Positions 19,689 through 27,978 of a stretch of DNA of 64,000 nt are shown here, piece after piece; within the stretch, counting starts at the first letter, position 1; every line of letters starts with the position of its first letter. The notes beneath the pieces are model-generated. The model ran no database searches. It was not told where the DNA came from and saw only the letters and a program-made list of their open reading frames with translations. The stretch comes from Candidatus Yaniella excrementavium. Lineage in GTDB: Bacteria > Actinomycetota > Actinomycetes > Actinomycetales > Micrococcaceae. Location: assembly GCA_019115865.1 (NCBI GenBank), contig DXCT01000094.1:1-64000 (forward strand), in the 5' to 3' direction. Both the position numbers and the translations under genes were made by a program.

Positions 19689-20306
19689 ATGACTCGATTG
19701 CTCATCATGGGCCCTCCAGGGTCGGGTAAGGGTACTCAAGCAGTGCGCATTGCCGACAAGATGGCCATCCCAGCCATCTCCACGGGAGACATCTTCCGTT
19801 ACAACGTCAAAGAGCTCACCGAGCTTGGCAAAGAAGCCAAAACCTACATTGATTCAGGAAACTTCGTACCAGACGATGTCACCAACCGTATGGTTGCTGA
19901 CCGACTGAACCACAGTGACGTCGCCAACGGCTTCCTGCTCGACGGCTACCCGCGTACCTCTGGCCAGGTCGCAGCGCTGTCCGAAATGCTACAAGAGCAG
20001 GGTACGAGCCTGACTGCGGTGCTCGTACTTGAGGTTCCAGATGAAGAGATCGTCGAACGACTCTTAGCGCGCGCGGAAACCGAGGGACGTTCAGATGATA
20101 CCGAAGAGGTCATTAAACGACGTCTGGAGCTCTACCATCAAGAGACCTCAGACCTGATCGAAGAGTATATCGAACTCGGCATTGTCGGACGCGTCGACGG
20201 CACCGGAGCGATTGATGATATCACCGAACGCCTCCTGCAGACGATCTACAATATCCGGGCCCGGACCGGGACTTTGCCAGCCGTCAAACCACGCAATGCA
20301 AAATAA
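19689..20306 (+). CDS. adk: Adenylate kinase
   Basis: A 205-residue adenylate kinase (ATP + AMP = 2 ADP). P-loop GPPGSGKGTQ at residues 8-17, AMP-binding STGDIFRYN, FLLDGYPRT with the catalytic Arg, and RRLELYHQETSDL. The LID is short (RAETEGRSDDTEE) and has no zinc cysteines, as in the short actinobacterial type. Co-transcribed with secY and followed by a terminator. Confidence 0.97.
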   Translation: MTRLLIMGPPGSGKGTQAVRIADKMAIPAISTGDIFRYNVKELTELGKEAKTYIDSGNFVPDDVTNRMVADRLNHSDVANGFLLDGYPRTSGQVAALSEMLQEQGTSLTAVLVLEVPDEEIVERLLARAETEGRSDDTEEVIKRRLELYHQETSDLIEEYIELGIVGRVDGTGAIDDITERLLQTIYNIRARTGTLPAVKPRNAK

Positions 20307-20321
20307 CTCACACAGCGTCTG

Positions 20322-20353
20322 AAAACCGATCCACAAACCGTGGGTCGGTTTTT
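20322..20353 (+). terminator. Intrinsic terminator after adk
   Basis: 13-bp stem with one G-U pair (20322-20334 with 20340-20352, loop AAACC); its 3' arm runs into TTTTT. Confidence 0.88.
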
Positions 20354-20487
20354 CGTTGGCCATCACCTAAACACCCTTGCAGGTCTCAGATTGGTCGACA
20401 CGCTACGTTGTAAAACTGTTCAATATCGCTGGTCGCAGCCCACCCAAAAGTCGGCGTGACCTACGGGATACAAAGGTACCACCACAT

Positions 20488-21312
20488 ATGTCACGTCAAA
20501 TCGAACTGAAGACCAACGCCCAAATGGCAACGATGCATGATGCAGGACTCGTCCTGCATCAGGGCCTCGACGCCGTCGTCGCAGCCGCAAAGCCAGGAAT
20601 GACCACAAACGCCTTGGATCAGGTCTTTCGCGAAGTCTTGGCTCAACATGGTGCCACATCAAACTTCTTGGGCTACTATGGATTTCCTGCGACCATATGC
20701 GCTTCGGTGAACGACGAAGTGGTCCACGGAATCCCAGGCGAACGCGTGTTACACGACGGCGACATTATCTCCGTGGATGCCGGTGCCATCATCGATGGTT
20801 GGCATTCGGACTCAGCTCGCACGGTCCTTGTCGGCGATGTGTCGGCCGAAGATCAACGTCTTTCTGCTATAACCCACGACGCCATGTGGGCTGGCATCGC
20901 CGCGTATGCTAAAGCAAAACATGTGGGCGAAATTGGCAATGCAATCGAAGATCATGTTCGTGCTCAGGATGGTGAGCCACTGGGCATCCTGGAAGATTAC
21001 GTTGGGCACGGAATTGGTTCGGCAATGCATCAGGCCCCCGATGTTTTCAACTATCGTTCGGGTATGCGTGGGCCCAAGGTCAAACCGGGAATGGTACTAG
21101 CTATTGAGCCAATGCTGGTACGCGGTGATATTGCCACCAAGACGTTGAGCGATGATTGGACCGTAGTAACCGTGGACGGTGCGAACGCCTCACAATGGGA
21201 GCACTCGGTTGCACGGCATAAAGATGGCATCTGGGTCATTACCTCGCCCGATGGGGGAGCAGCCGAACTCGCCCGTTTCGGGGTTGTACCGGTGCCAATC
21301 CCACAAAAATAA
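20488..21312 (+). CDS. map: Type I methionine aminopeptidase
   Basis: A 274-residue enzyme that removes the initiator Met. Metal-binding and substrate residues are in order: NDEVVHGIPG, VDAGAIIDGWHSDSART (two Asp ligands), GHGIGSAMHQAP (His ligand), LAIEPM (Glu ligand) and SQWEHSVA (second Glu). The open frame extends upstream to 20377, but ATG at 20488 fits the family N-terminus (SRQIELKTNAQMATMHDAGLV). Follows the adk terminator and precedes infA after a promoter-bearing gap. Confidence 0.95.
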   Translation: MSRQIELKTNAQMATMHDAGLVLHQGLDAVVAAAKPGMTTNALDQVFREVLAQHGATSNFLGYYGFPATICASVNDEVVHGIPGERVLHDGDIISVDAGAIIDGWHSDSARTVLVGDVSAEDQRLSAITHDAMWAGIAAYAKAKHVGEIGNAIEDHVRAQDGEPLGILEDYVGHGIGSAMHQAPDVFNYRSGMRGPKVKPGMVLAIEPMLVRGDIATKTLSDDWTVVTVDGANASQWEHSVARHKDGIWVITSPDGGAAELARFGVVPVPIPQK

Positions 21313-21329
21313 GGCACTGTCAACACTAC

Positions 21330-21359
21330 TTGGCAATATTTGCAAAGATGCGCTAACAT
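21330..21359 (+). promoter_or_regulatory. Probable promoter of the infA-rplQ operon
   Basis: TTGGCA (21330-21335), 18-base spacer, TAACAT (21354-21359), about 150 bases before infA. A good match to the primary sigma consensus. Confidence 0.6.
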
Positions 21360-21509
21360 AGTATCTTGGCTGTTTCTGCCTTTAAGATTCTTGGTGCGCC
21401 CAATTATCTGCGGTCAAGGTCGAAGTCAGCGCATACACTCATGCTTTTGCCATCGACTTTTCGCTGTGCGATCGTATCAGATGGCAAAAGACAACAGATT
21501 GTGGAGGAC

Positions 21510-21731
21510 ATGGCTAAAAAAGAAGGCGTCATTGAAGTTGAAGGAACCGTTTCTGAAGCATTGCCGAACGCAATGTTCCGGGTCCGGTTAGATAACGACC
21601 ACGTCGTACTTGCCACCATTTCGGGAAAAATGCGTCAGCACTATATTCGCATTCTGCCTGAAGACCGTGTGGTGGTTGAACTTAGCCCATACGACCTCGA
21701 ACGAGGCCGTATTGTCTACCGCTATAAATAA
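21510..21731 (+). CDS. infA: Translation initiation factor IF-1
   Basis: A 73-residue OB-fold protein beginning [14 protein letters not shown] and ending [11 protein letters not shown]; the standard IF-1 length and sequence. It binds the A site of the 30S subunit during initiation. The frame stays open upstream to 21366, but ATG at 21510 with GGAGG six bases upstream is clearly the start. Confidence 0.97.
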   Translation: MAKKEGVIEVEGTVSEALPNAMFRVRLDNDHVVLATISGKMRQHYIRILPEDRVVVELSPYDLERGRIVYRYK

Positions 21732-21769
21732 ATAACTATCCACCTCTGGAACGCTCAAGGAGGAACCCT

Positions 21770-21883
21770 GTGAAGGTTCAGCCAAGCGTGAAGCGGATCT
21801 GCGATGCCTGCAAGGTTATTCGCCGCCATGGCCACGTCATGGTGATCTGCTCTAACCCACGCCACAAACAGCGTCAGGGCTAA
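21770..21883 (+). CDS. rpmJ: 50S ribosomal protein L36 (zinc-binding form)
   Basis: A 37-residue protein, [20 protein letters not shown] and onward, with zinc ligands Cys11, Cys14, Cys27 and His32, so it is the zinc-binding (C+) form. GTG start after AAGGAGGAACCCT. The usual partner order infA-rpmJ-rpsM is kept. Short, but unambiguous. Confidence 0.97.
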   Translation: MKVQPSVKRICDACKVIRRHGHVMVICSNPRHKQRQG

Positions 21884-22107
21884 GCCCCAACGCGAAGAAA
21901 CATTGGCCCAGTTCCGGGCCGCAGCAACACAGAGTGTAAAAGCTCAACCTTCGGACAAGACAAAGGCCGAAGACTTGCTCGCTGACGAGAATTGTGCATG
22001 GATGTGTCGAGTTCTTCATATCCGTCACAGCTCTTCGTAGCACAACGATATTTGGGTAAGGACGTGTTGTTGAAGACCTTTGTCATAAAGAACAGGAGAA
22101 CGGCCAT

Positions 22108-22476
22108 ATGGCACGTCTAGCAGGCGTTGATATTCCACGTGAAAAGCGTGTCGTCATCGCTCTCACCTACATTTATGGTGTTGGCAACAGCCGCGCAGTC
22201 CAAATTTTGGATGCGACCGGCATTGACGCGAGTACCCGCGTCAAGGATCTTTCGGATGACGAAATGGTGAAACTGCGCGACTATATCGAGGGCAACCTTC
22301 AGGTCGAAGGCGATCTTCGTCGTGAAGTTGCAGCAGACATCCGTCGCAAAGTTGAAATTGGCTCCTACCAGGGTCTGCGTCACCGTCGTGGTCTGCCAGT
22401 CCGCGGACAGCGCACCAAAAACAATGCACGTACCCGTAAGGGCCCGAAGAAGACTGTTGCTGGACGCAAGAAGTAA
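22108..22476 (+). CDS. rpsM: 30S ribosomal protein S13
   Basis: A 122-residue S13 with [20 protein letters not shown] at the start and [25 protein letters not shown] at the basic end; forms bridge contacts between the 30S head and the 50S subunit. The 224-base gap after rpmJ contains no gene but has a small GGCCC/GGGCC hairpin near 21904. Confidence 0.98.
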   Translation: MARLAGVDIPREKRVVIALTYIYGVGNSRAVQILDATGIDASTRVKDLSDDEMVKLRDYIEGNLQVEGDLRREVAADIRRKVEIGSYQGLRHRRGLPVRGQRTKNNARTRKGPKKTVAGRKK

Positions 22477-22533
22477 CGACTTCGCGTCTCACTCAGTATT
22501 TGATAAACCAAGCTTTTTGTAGGAGAGCATTCT

Positions 22534-22932
22534 ATGGCAAAGGCACGCGGTGCGGCCCCTCGTAAGGGACGTCGCTCCAAGAAGAACATAACTCAGGGCG
22601 AAGCCCACATTAAATCAACCTTCAACAACACCATCGTTTCCATTACCGATACCACCGGTGCGGTAATCTCCTGGGCATCAGCCGGAGAGATGGGTTTCAA
22701 AGGTTCCCGTAAATCTACCCCGTTTGCTGCTCAAACCGCGGCTGAACATGCTGCTAAGCGCGCCCAAGAACACGGCATGCGCAAAGTTGACGTCTTCGTC
22801 AAGGGCCCAGGCTCCGGACGCGAAACCGCGATCCGTTCATTGCAGGCTGCAGGCCTGGAAGTTGGGTCCATCCAAGACGTCACACCGGTTGCGCACAACG
22901 GTGCACGCCCGGCCAAGCGTCGTCGCGTTTAA
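22534..22932 (+). CDS. rpsK: 30S ribosomal protein S11
   Basis: A 132-residue S11: [53 protein letters not shown] and [18 protein letters not shown] all match the family. TAGGAGAG precedes the ATG. Next gene is rpoA; the S4 gene that lies here in many Actinobacteria is absent. Confidence 0.98.
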   Translation: MAKARGAAPRKGRRSKKNITQGEAHIKSTFNNTIVSITDTTGAVISWASAGEMGFKGSRKSTPFAAQTAAEHAAKRAQEHGMRKVDVFVKGPGSGRETAIRSLQAAGLEVGSIQDVTPVAHNGARPAKRRRV

Positions 22933-22951
22933 GGCTTTTTGAGCACCCCAG

Positions 22952-22985
22952 AACCGTTGTAGGACAGCCATGTCCGACAACGGTT
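22952..22985 (+). other. Hairpin between rpsK and rpoA
   Basis: Outer 9-bp stem (22952-22960 with 22977-22985), one mismatch, inner 5-bp stem (22962-22966 with 22971-22975) and GCCA loop. There is no T-run after it, so it is more likely an attenuator or processing site than a terminator. Confidence 0.5.
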
Positions 22986-23070
22986 GTGGAAAACCATAAG
23001 AAACTAATTTCCATCGTTTCCCCCAACTGCGCGCATCAAATGGCGGATAGCGTGCCGAAAGGAAATGTCA

Positions 23071-24063
23071 GTGCTCATTGCACAGCGCCCCACGTTGACT
23101 GAAGAACCCGTGTCGGAAACCCGTTCCCGGTTCGTCATCGAACCACTAGAACCGGGCTTCGGCTACACCCTTGGTAACTCACTGCGTCGTACACTGCTGT
23201 CATCGATTCCAGGTGCTGCTGTCACCTCGGTACGCATCGACCAGGTACTGCACGAGTTCACCACTATTCAGGGTGTAAAAGAAGACGTCACCGAAGTTAT
23301 CTTGAACGTCAAGCAAATCTCGGTGTCATCGCACCACGATGAACCAGTAGTTGCATACCTGCGCAAGCAGGGCCCAGGTGTTGTCACTGCAGCAGATATC
23401 ACCCCACCGGCGGGTGTCGAGGTTCATAACCCGGACCTGCACATCGCCACCCTTAACGAAAAAGGTAAGTTCGATATGGAACTCACCATCGAACGGGGCC
23501 GTGGGTACGTCACTGCCGCACAGAACAAATCACCAGACGCCGAGATCGGCCGCATCCCGGTTGACTCGATCTACTCACCGGTCATGGTTGTGACCTTCAA
23601 GGTCGATGCCACCCGTGTGGAACAGCGCACCGACTTCGACAAGCTCACCATCGACGTTGAAACCAAACCTTCCATGGCACCGCGTGATGCTCTGGCTTCG
23701 GCTGGTTCAACTTTGGTGGAACTCTTCGGTCTTGCCCGCGAACTCAACGTCGAAGCCGAAGGCATCGAGGTTGGCCCATCGCCGGTCGACACAACCGTTG
23801 CAGCAGATCTTGCACTACCTGTAGAAGACCTAGAACTCACCGTACGGTCCTATAACTGCCTCAAACGTGAAGGCATTAATACCGTTGGCGAACTCGTAGC
23901 CCGTTCCGAAACAGACCTCATGGACATCCGCAACTTCGGTGCAAAGTCCATTGACGAAGTCAAGGAAAAGCTAGTAGGTCTTGGGCTGTCCCTTAAAGAT
24001 GGCGGCCCTGGCAGCTTCGAATCGCCGTTTGACTCCCAGGAGTCGGACGAGTACGGGCTGTAA
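23071..24063 (+). CDS. rpoA: RNA polymerase alpha subunit
   Basis: A 330-residue alpha subunit. The N-terminal assembly domain begins [11 protein letters not shown] and contains [20 protein letters not shown]; the C-terminal DNA-binding domain has [16 protein letters not shown] and [16 protein letters not shown]. Two starts are possible: ATG at 23065 sits one base after AAAGGA, GTG at 23071 seven bases after it. GTG is preferred because of the spacing and because actinobacterial alpha normally begins MLIAQRP. Confidence 0.97.
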   Translation: MLIAQRPTLTEEPVSETRSRFVIEPLEPGFGYTLGNSLRRTLLSSIPGAAVTSVRIDQVLHEFTTIQGVKEDVTEVILNVKQISVSSHHDEPVVAYLRKQGPGVVTAADITPPAGVEVHNPDLHIATLNEKGKFDMELTIERGRGYVTAAQNKSPDAEIGRIPVDSIYSPVMVVTFKVDATRVEQRTDFDKLTIDVETKPSMAPRDALASAGSTLVELFGLARELNVEAEGIEVGPSPVDTTVAADLALPVEDLELTVRSYNCLKREGINTVGELVARSETDLMDIRNFGAKSIDEVKEKLVGLGLSLKDGGPGSFESPFDSQESDEYGL

Positions 24064-24123
24064 GTCAATTTTGAACCACTGATACTTCAGCTGTAATAGC
24101 AGAAGATCATACAAGGAGTATTC

Positions 24124-24642
24124 ATGCCAACCCCAACAAAAGGACCGCGCCTGGGTGGCGGACCGTCACACCAGCGCCACATGCTGGCTAACCTGTCGGT
24201 GAGCCTGTTCGAGCACAAGTCCATCAAGACCACGCTGACCAAGGCCAAGCGTCTCCAGCCATATGCCGAGCGTCTCGTCAACTTTGCAAAACAGGGTGAC
24301 CTGACCGCTCGTCGTAAAGTGCAGGGCCTCATCGCCGGGAACTCGCGCACCAACAAATCTGTTGTGCACGAACTGTTCACCGTCATCGGCCCAGCAATGA
24401 CAAACCGTGAAGGCGGCTACACGCGCATCACCAAGATCGGTAACCGCTCCGGGGACAATGCCCCAATGGCTGTCATCGAACTGGTTATGGAGCCGGTCTC
24501 ACCAAAGCAGGCTGTCGTCAGCGAAGCTGAAGGCGTCGCCGGACACGCTGCAGAAGAAGCACCAGCCGAAACAGTTGAAGAAACTGTAGAGACTGAAGAG
24601 GTCGCCGAATCAGCCGAAAAGACTGAAGAGGACGACAAATAA
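24124..24642 (+). CDS. rplQ: 50S ribosomal protein L17
   Basis: A 172-residue L17: the core ([55 protein letters not shown]) covers about 115 residues, followed by a 50-residue acidic, Ala/Glu-rich tail, a common actinobacterial extension. Last gene of the alpha operon, followed by a strong terminator. Confidence 0.97.
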   Translation: MPTPTKGPRLGGGPSHQRHMLANLSVSLFEHKSIKTTLTKAKRLQPYAERLVNFAKQGDLTARRKVQGLIAGNSRTNKSVVHELFTVIGPAMTNREGGYTRITKIGNRSGDNAPMAVIELVMEPVSPKQAVVSEAEGVAGHAAEEAPAETVEETVETEEVAESAEKTEEDDK

Positions 24643-24660
24643 GTCGTAGCTACGCGTAGC

Positions 24661-24703
24661 ATTCCGGCCCTACACCCATACGGTGTAGGGCCGGAATATA
24701 TTT
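24661..24703 (+). terminator. Intrinsic terminator after rplQ
   Basis: 16-bp perfect stem (24661-24676 with 24682-24697, loop CATAC) followed by ATATTT. Confidence 0.92.
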
Positions 24704-24724
24704 AACGGGACTACTATCAATACC

Positions 24725-25588
24725 ATGAATGAGCAGAACACCCACCGCATCAGGATTGACCTGGCTTACGACGGCACCCCGTACCATGGCTGGGCAACAC
24801 AGCCGGGCCTGCCCACCGTGCAGGAAGCTGTTGAAGCTGGACTTGCTACCATCCTCCGGCAAGCAGTAAACGTGACGGTCGCAGGCCGAACAGATGCTGG
24901 CGTTCATGCGGCAAATCAGGTGATCCATTGCGACGTGGAGCAAACGCAATGGCAAAACTTGATGGGCAACCGTAGAACACGACCGCCAGAACAAGCCCTG
25001 GTTTCCAAGCTCAACGGTGTGCTCGCTCGGCAAGCAGGCGCCATTCGCATTCTCGCCGCCGAAGTTGTGCCACAAGGCTTTGATGCACGGTTCTCTCCGA
25101 TATCCCGCCAATATCGTTACCGAATCAATAATGGCACTCCGGATCCGCTGACTAGGCATTTCACCTATCAGCATCGCAGACCACTTAGTTTCGAAACCAT
25201 GGCAGATGAAATCGCCGATATCCAGGGGTTCTATGACTTCGGCTCGTTCTGTAAGCCCAGAGCCGGTGCCACGACCTTGCGGACACTGCACCGCTTCGAT
25301 CTGGACGTTACCCAAGAATGCGTGAACGTGTGGTTGGCCGCCGATGCGTTCTGTCATCACATGGTGCGTGCACTGGTGGGGGCGTTGGTCCAGGTGGGGG
25401 ACGGGACCAGACCACAGGGCTGGTTACAAGAGCGTCTGGCCAATCCCGTGCGTGATTCGCATATGATGCTTGCTCCAGCACTAGGACTTATCCTCGACTC
25501 GGTCACCTATCCAAGCTATGACGAGGTGACGAAACGGGCTCAACAGACACGAGCCAAGCGGGCACCTACGTGTTGGTCTTGCGACTGA
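24725..25588 (+). CDS. truA: tRNA pseudouridine synthase A
   Basis: A 287-residue enzyme forming pseudouridine at positions 38-40 of the tRNA anticodon arm. RIDLAYDGTPYHGWA at the start and VAGRTDAGVHA, which carries the catalytic Asp near residue 54, identify it; GFDARFSPISRQYRY and FCHHMVRALVGALVQVG follow. The last 23 bases overlap the convergent LysR gene. The usual link rplQ-truA is kept although a terminator separates them. Confidence 0.95.
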   Translation: MNEQNTHRIRIDLAYDGTPYHGWATQPGLPTVQEAVEAGLATILRQAVNVTVAGRTDAGVHAANQVIHCDVEQTQWQNLMGNRRTRPPEQALVSKLNGVLARQAGAIRILAAEVVPQGFDARFSPISRQYRYRINNGTPDPLTRHFTYQHRRPLSFETMADEIADIQGFYDFGSFCKPRAGATTLRTLHRFDLDVTQECVNVWLAADAFCHHMVRALVGALVQVGDGTRPQGWLQERLANPVRDSHMMLAPALGLILDSVTYPSYDEVTKRAQQTRAKRAPTCWSCD

Positions 25589-26468
25589 TGCGTTGAGCAG
25601 CCTCTGTGATGACCGAGACGACTGCTGCAGTATTGGCGGTGACTTGCTGCTGATCGGTTACCAATTCCAAGCGGGACGTTGGGCCAGTTGAGATGGGCTT
25701 CGTGACGACACCTGGAATAGAAAATGAGGAGAACGAAGCCGGCAGAATCGAGGCGCCAACACCGGCAGCGACTAAGCCCATCACGTTTTCTTGATTGATT
25801 GCTCGCTGTACGATCCGCGGTGGTTGGCCCAGTGGGTGAAAGATCTCCATAATATTGGTGACATAGCCCGGCATGGACTGGTATGGAAACAACACCAGGG
25901 GCATCGCAATGAGATCCTCGGGATCGATTTCACTGCGAGTTGCAAGGGCATGGTTTGCTGGCAGGACGGCCACCATCTGTTCGGTGAGCAGGGTGGTGAA
26001 CTTCAATCCGGCCTGCAGCGGTGCGTCTCGCATAATACCGATGTCCAGCCGATTTTCTAACAGTGCTTCAACCTGTTCACCGGTGGCCATGGGGTGGAGA
26101 TCGACCTGGATACCCGGGTGCTGTAGTCGAACATCGCGCACACCTGCTGGGACAAGCTCATAGCTGGCAGAGGAAACGAACCCAACACGAACCCGACCGC
26201 GTCGTCCAGCCTTGATCTCACGGATATCCTCAACAGCTTCTTCAAGGTCCTGCAAGATCGGACGAATGAGATCGCGGAAACGACCGCCTTCAGATGTCAG
26301 GGCTACACGCCGTGAAGTGCGGTCAAATAATGAGACACCCAGTTCCTCTTCGAGCCGCTTGATATGGACGGTCAGTGGGGGCTGAGAAATATGCAATCGA
26401 GCAGCTGCTCGGCCAAAATGCAATTCTTCTGCAACGGCCATGAAATATTCCAGTTGGCGTAGTTCCAC
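25566..26468 (-). CDS. LysR-family transcriptional regulator
   Basis: A 300-residue regulator. The N-terminal winged helix (LRQLEYFMAVAEELHFGRAA, LHISQPPLTVHIKRLEEELG, SLFDRTSRRVALTSEG) is typical LysR; the rest is the periplasmic-binding-like effector domain. The frame is open upstream, but GTG at 26468 starts at the family's N-terminus with AGAAGGA seven bases before. It points away from rplM and towards truA; no obvious target gene is adjacent, so the effector is unknown. Nested inverted repeats lie just upstream. Confidence 0.9.
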   Translation of the reverse strand: MELRQLEYFMAVAEELHFGRAAARLHISQPPLTVHIKRLEEELGVSLFDRTSRRVALTSEGGRFRDLIRPILQDLEEAVEDIREIKAGRRGRVRVGFVSSASYELVPAGVRDVRLQHPGIQVDLHPMATGEQVEALLENRLDIGIMRDAPLQAGLKFTTLLTEQMVAVLPANHALATRSEIDPEDLIAMPLVLFPYQSMPGYVTNIMEIFHPLGQPPRIVQRAINQENVMGLVAAGVGASILPASFSSFSIPGVVTKPISTGPTSRLELVTDQQQVTANTAAVVSVITEAAQRISRKTNT

Positions 26469-26477
26469 GATATATCC

Positions 26478-26509
26478 TTCTGGTCGCGACCAACGAGGCA
26501 CAACCAGAA
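26478..26509. promoter_or_regulatory. Nested inverted repeats upstream of the LysR gene
   Basis: TTCTGGT (26478-26484) and ACCAGAA (26503-26509) form one inverted repeat with an 18-base gap; inside the left part a 12-bp perfect palindrome TGGTCGCGACCA spans 26481-26492. Ten bases from the LysR start, so autoregulation is a reasonable guess. Confidence 0.4.
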
Positions 26510-26572
26510 ATAACTCTAGCCCAGAAAATGGCGAACAGGTCGTCGTAAAACCCATCACCAGTAGGAATCGTT

Positions 26573-26601
26573 TTGCCATGCTCATCGTTCCGTAGTATTA
26601 T
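26573..26601 (+). promoter_or_regulatory. Probable rplM-rpsI promoter
   Basis: TTGCCA (26573-26578), 17-base spacer, TATTAT (26596-26601). The leader to rplM is about 220 bases; no gene is seen in it. Confidence 0.65.
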
Positions 26602-26830
26602 GGGTAGCTGTTGTGCGTGTCCTCCCGGAACGCAAGCGCAGCAGGGCCCGACACAGTTGCATTGTCAAAGGGGCGTTGCAGCACCGGGAAGATCGGACCC
26701 GGCATCACGCCAGCCCTCACCTGGTGTACCGGAGATGCACCGTCAACTTAACAGCGATATCGCGTCGTTGCTTCTCACGACCACGCGACCCGTCGCTGAC
26801 CGAACACCGACACACGAAGGCTAATACATA

Positions 26831-27274
26831 GTGCGTACGTTTACACCAACGCCAGACGACGTTGATCGTCAATGGCACGTCATTGACGCCACTGATGTGG
26901 TGCTTGGACGTCTTGCCAGCCAGGTGGCAACGCTGCTGCGCGGCAAACACAAGCCCACTTTTGCACCTCACATGGACATGGGCGATTTCGTCATTATTGT
27001 CAATGCTGAAAAAGTTGCTTTGACTGGCGCCAAGCTCGAAAAGAAGCAGGCCTACCGTCACTCCGGTTACCCGGGTGGCCTCACCTCAACCTCTTATGCT
27101 GAACTGCTGGAGAAAAACCCAGTTCACGCCGTTGAGAAGGCAATCAAAGGCATGCTGCCATCAAACCGCCTCTCGGACCAAATGATCAAGAAACTCAAGG
27201 TCTATGAAGGCACCGAACACCCACATGCTGCACAGCAGCCAAAAGAATTCGTTATCGATCAGGTTGCCCAGTAG
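26831..27274 (+). CDS. rplM: 50S ribosomal protein L13
   Basis: A 147-residue L13 with [41 protein letters not shown] and [21 protein letters not shown] blocks. GTG start, GAAGGCTAATACATA upstream. Paired with rpsI as in nearly all bacteria. Confidence 0.98.
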   Translation: MRTFTPTPDDVDRQWHVIDATDVVLGRLASQVATLLRGKHKPTFAPHMDMGDFVIIVNAEKVALTGAKLEKKQAYRHSGYPGGLTSTSYAELLEKNPVHAVEKAIKGMLPSNRLSDQMIKKLKVYEGTEHPHAAQQPKEFVIDQVAQ

Positions 27275-27302
27275 GGTCACACTCTAAGTTCAAGGAGAAC
27301 CC

Positions 27303-27800
27303 ATGACTGAAAACGTCAATGAGATCACTGAGGACCAGGAGCTGACCAGCTACACCTCGGAATCTGCTAGTACCCCCGTCACCGAAGAAGTGACCGAACG
27401 ACCACCACTGACCCAGTCGGGCCAGGCTGTTGGTCGTCGTAAGCGCGCCATCGCCCGTGTCCGCCTGATCCCAGGTACAGGTTCATGGAAAATCAATGGC
27501 CGCGATCTCGACACTTACTTCCCGAACAAACTGCACCAGCAGGAAGTCAACGACCCATTCCGTGTCCTTGAGCTATCCGGTGCATACGACGTCGTCGCAC
27601 TCGTAAACGGTGGAGGACCATCCGGCCAGGCCGGTGCCGTCCGCCTTGGCGTTGCGCGTGCGCTCAACGAGATTGATCGCGAAAACAACCGAGGCCCGCT
27701 CAAAAAAGCTGGTTTCCTCACTCGCGATGCTCGCGCAGTAGAACGGAAGAAAGCTGGTCTCAAGAAGGCCCGCAAGGCTCCGCAGTACTCGAAGCGTTAA
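27303..27800 (+). CDS. rpsI: 30S ribosomal protein S9
   Basis: A 165-residue S9. A 38-residue acidic/Thr-rich N-terminal extension precedes the conserved core ([17 protein letters not shown]); the C-terminus ends RKAPQYSKR, whose last Arg contacts the P-site tRNA. AAGGAG upstream of the ATG. The extension is usual in Actinobacteria. Confidence 0.97.
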   Translation: MTENVNEITEDQELTSYTSESASTPVTEEVTERPPLTQSGQAVGRRKRAIARVRLIPGTGSWKINGRDLDTYFPNKLHQQEVNDPFRVLELSGAYDVVALVNGGGPSGQAGAVRLGVARALNEIDRENNRGPLKKAGFLTRDARAVERKKAGLKKARKAPQYSKR

Positions 27801-27815
27801 TTCGCCCACAGTTCT

Positions 27816-27855
27816 CAAAACATCCGTCAACGTTATGTTGGCGGATGTTTTGTTT
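27816..27855 (+). terminator. Intrinsic terminator after rpsI
   Basis: 15-bp stem with one mismatch (27817-27831 with 27837-27851, loop GTTAT), 3' arm ending GTTTT and followed by GTTT. Confidence 0.88.
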
Positions 27856-27978
27856 AACAGCATGTGCTCCAGACGATTCCGGGGTCTCAGCGGAAATAGA
27901 CCATGTCACCAAGACGCCCGTCACGATACGATCGGAAGGACAGTAAAACCGAATCTGGCTGAGGGGCGTGACACGAAG

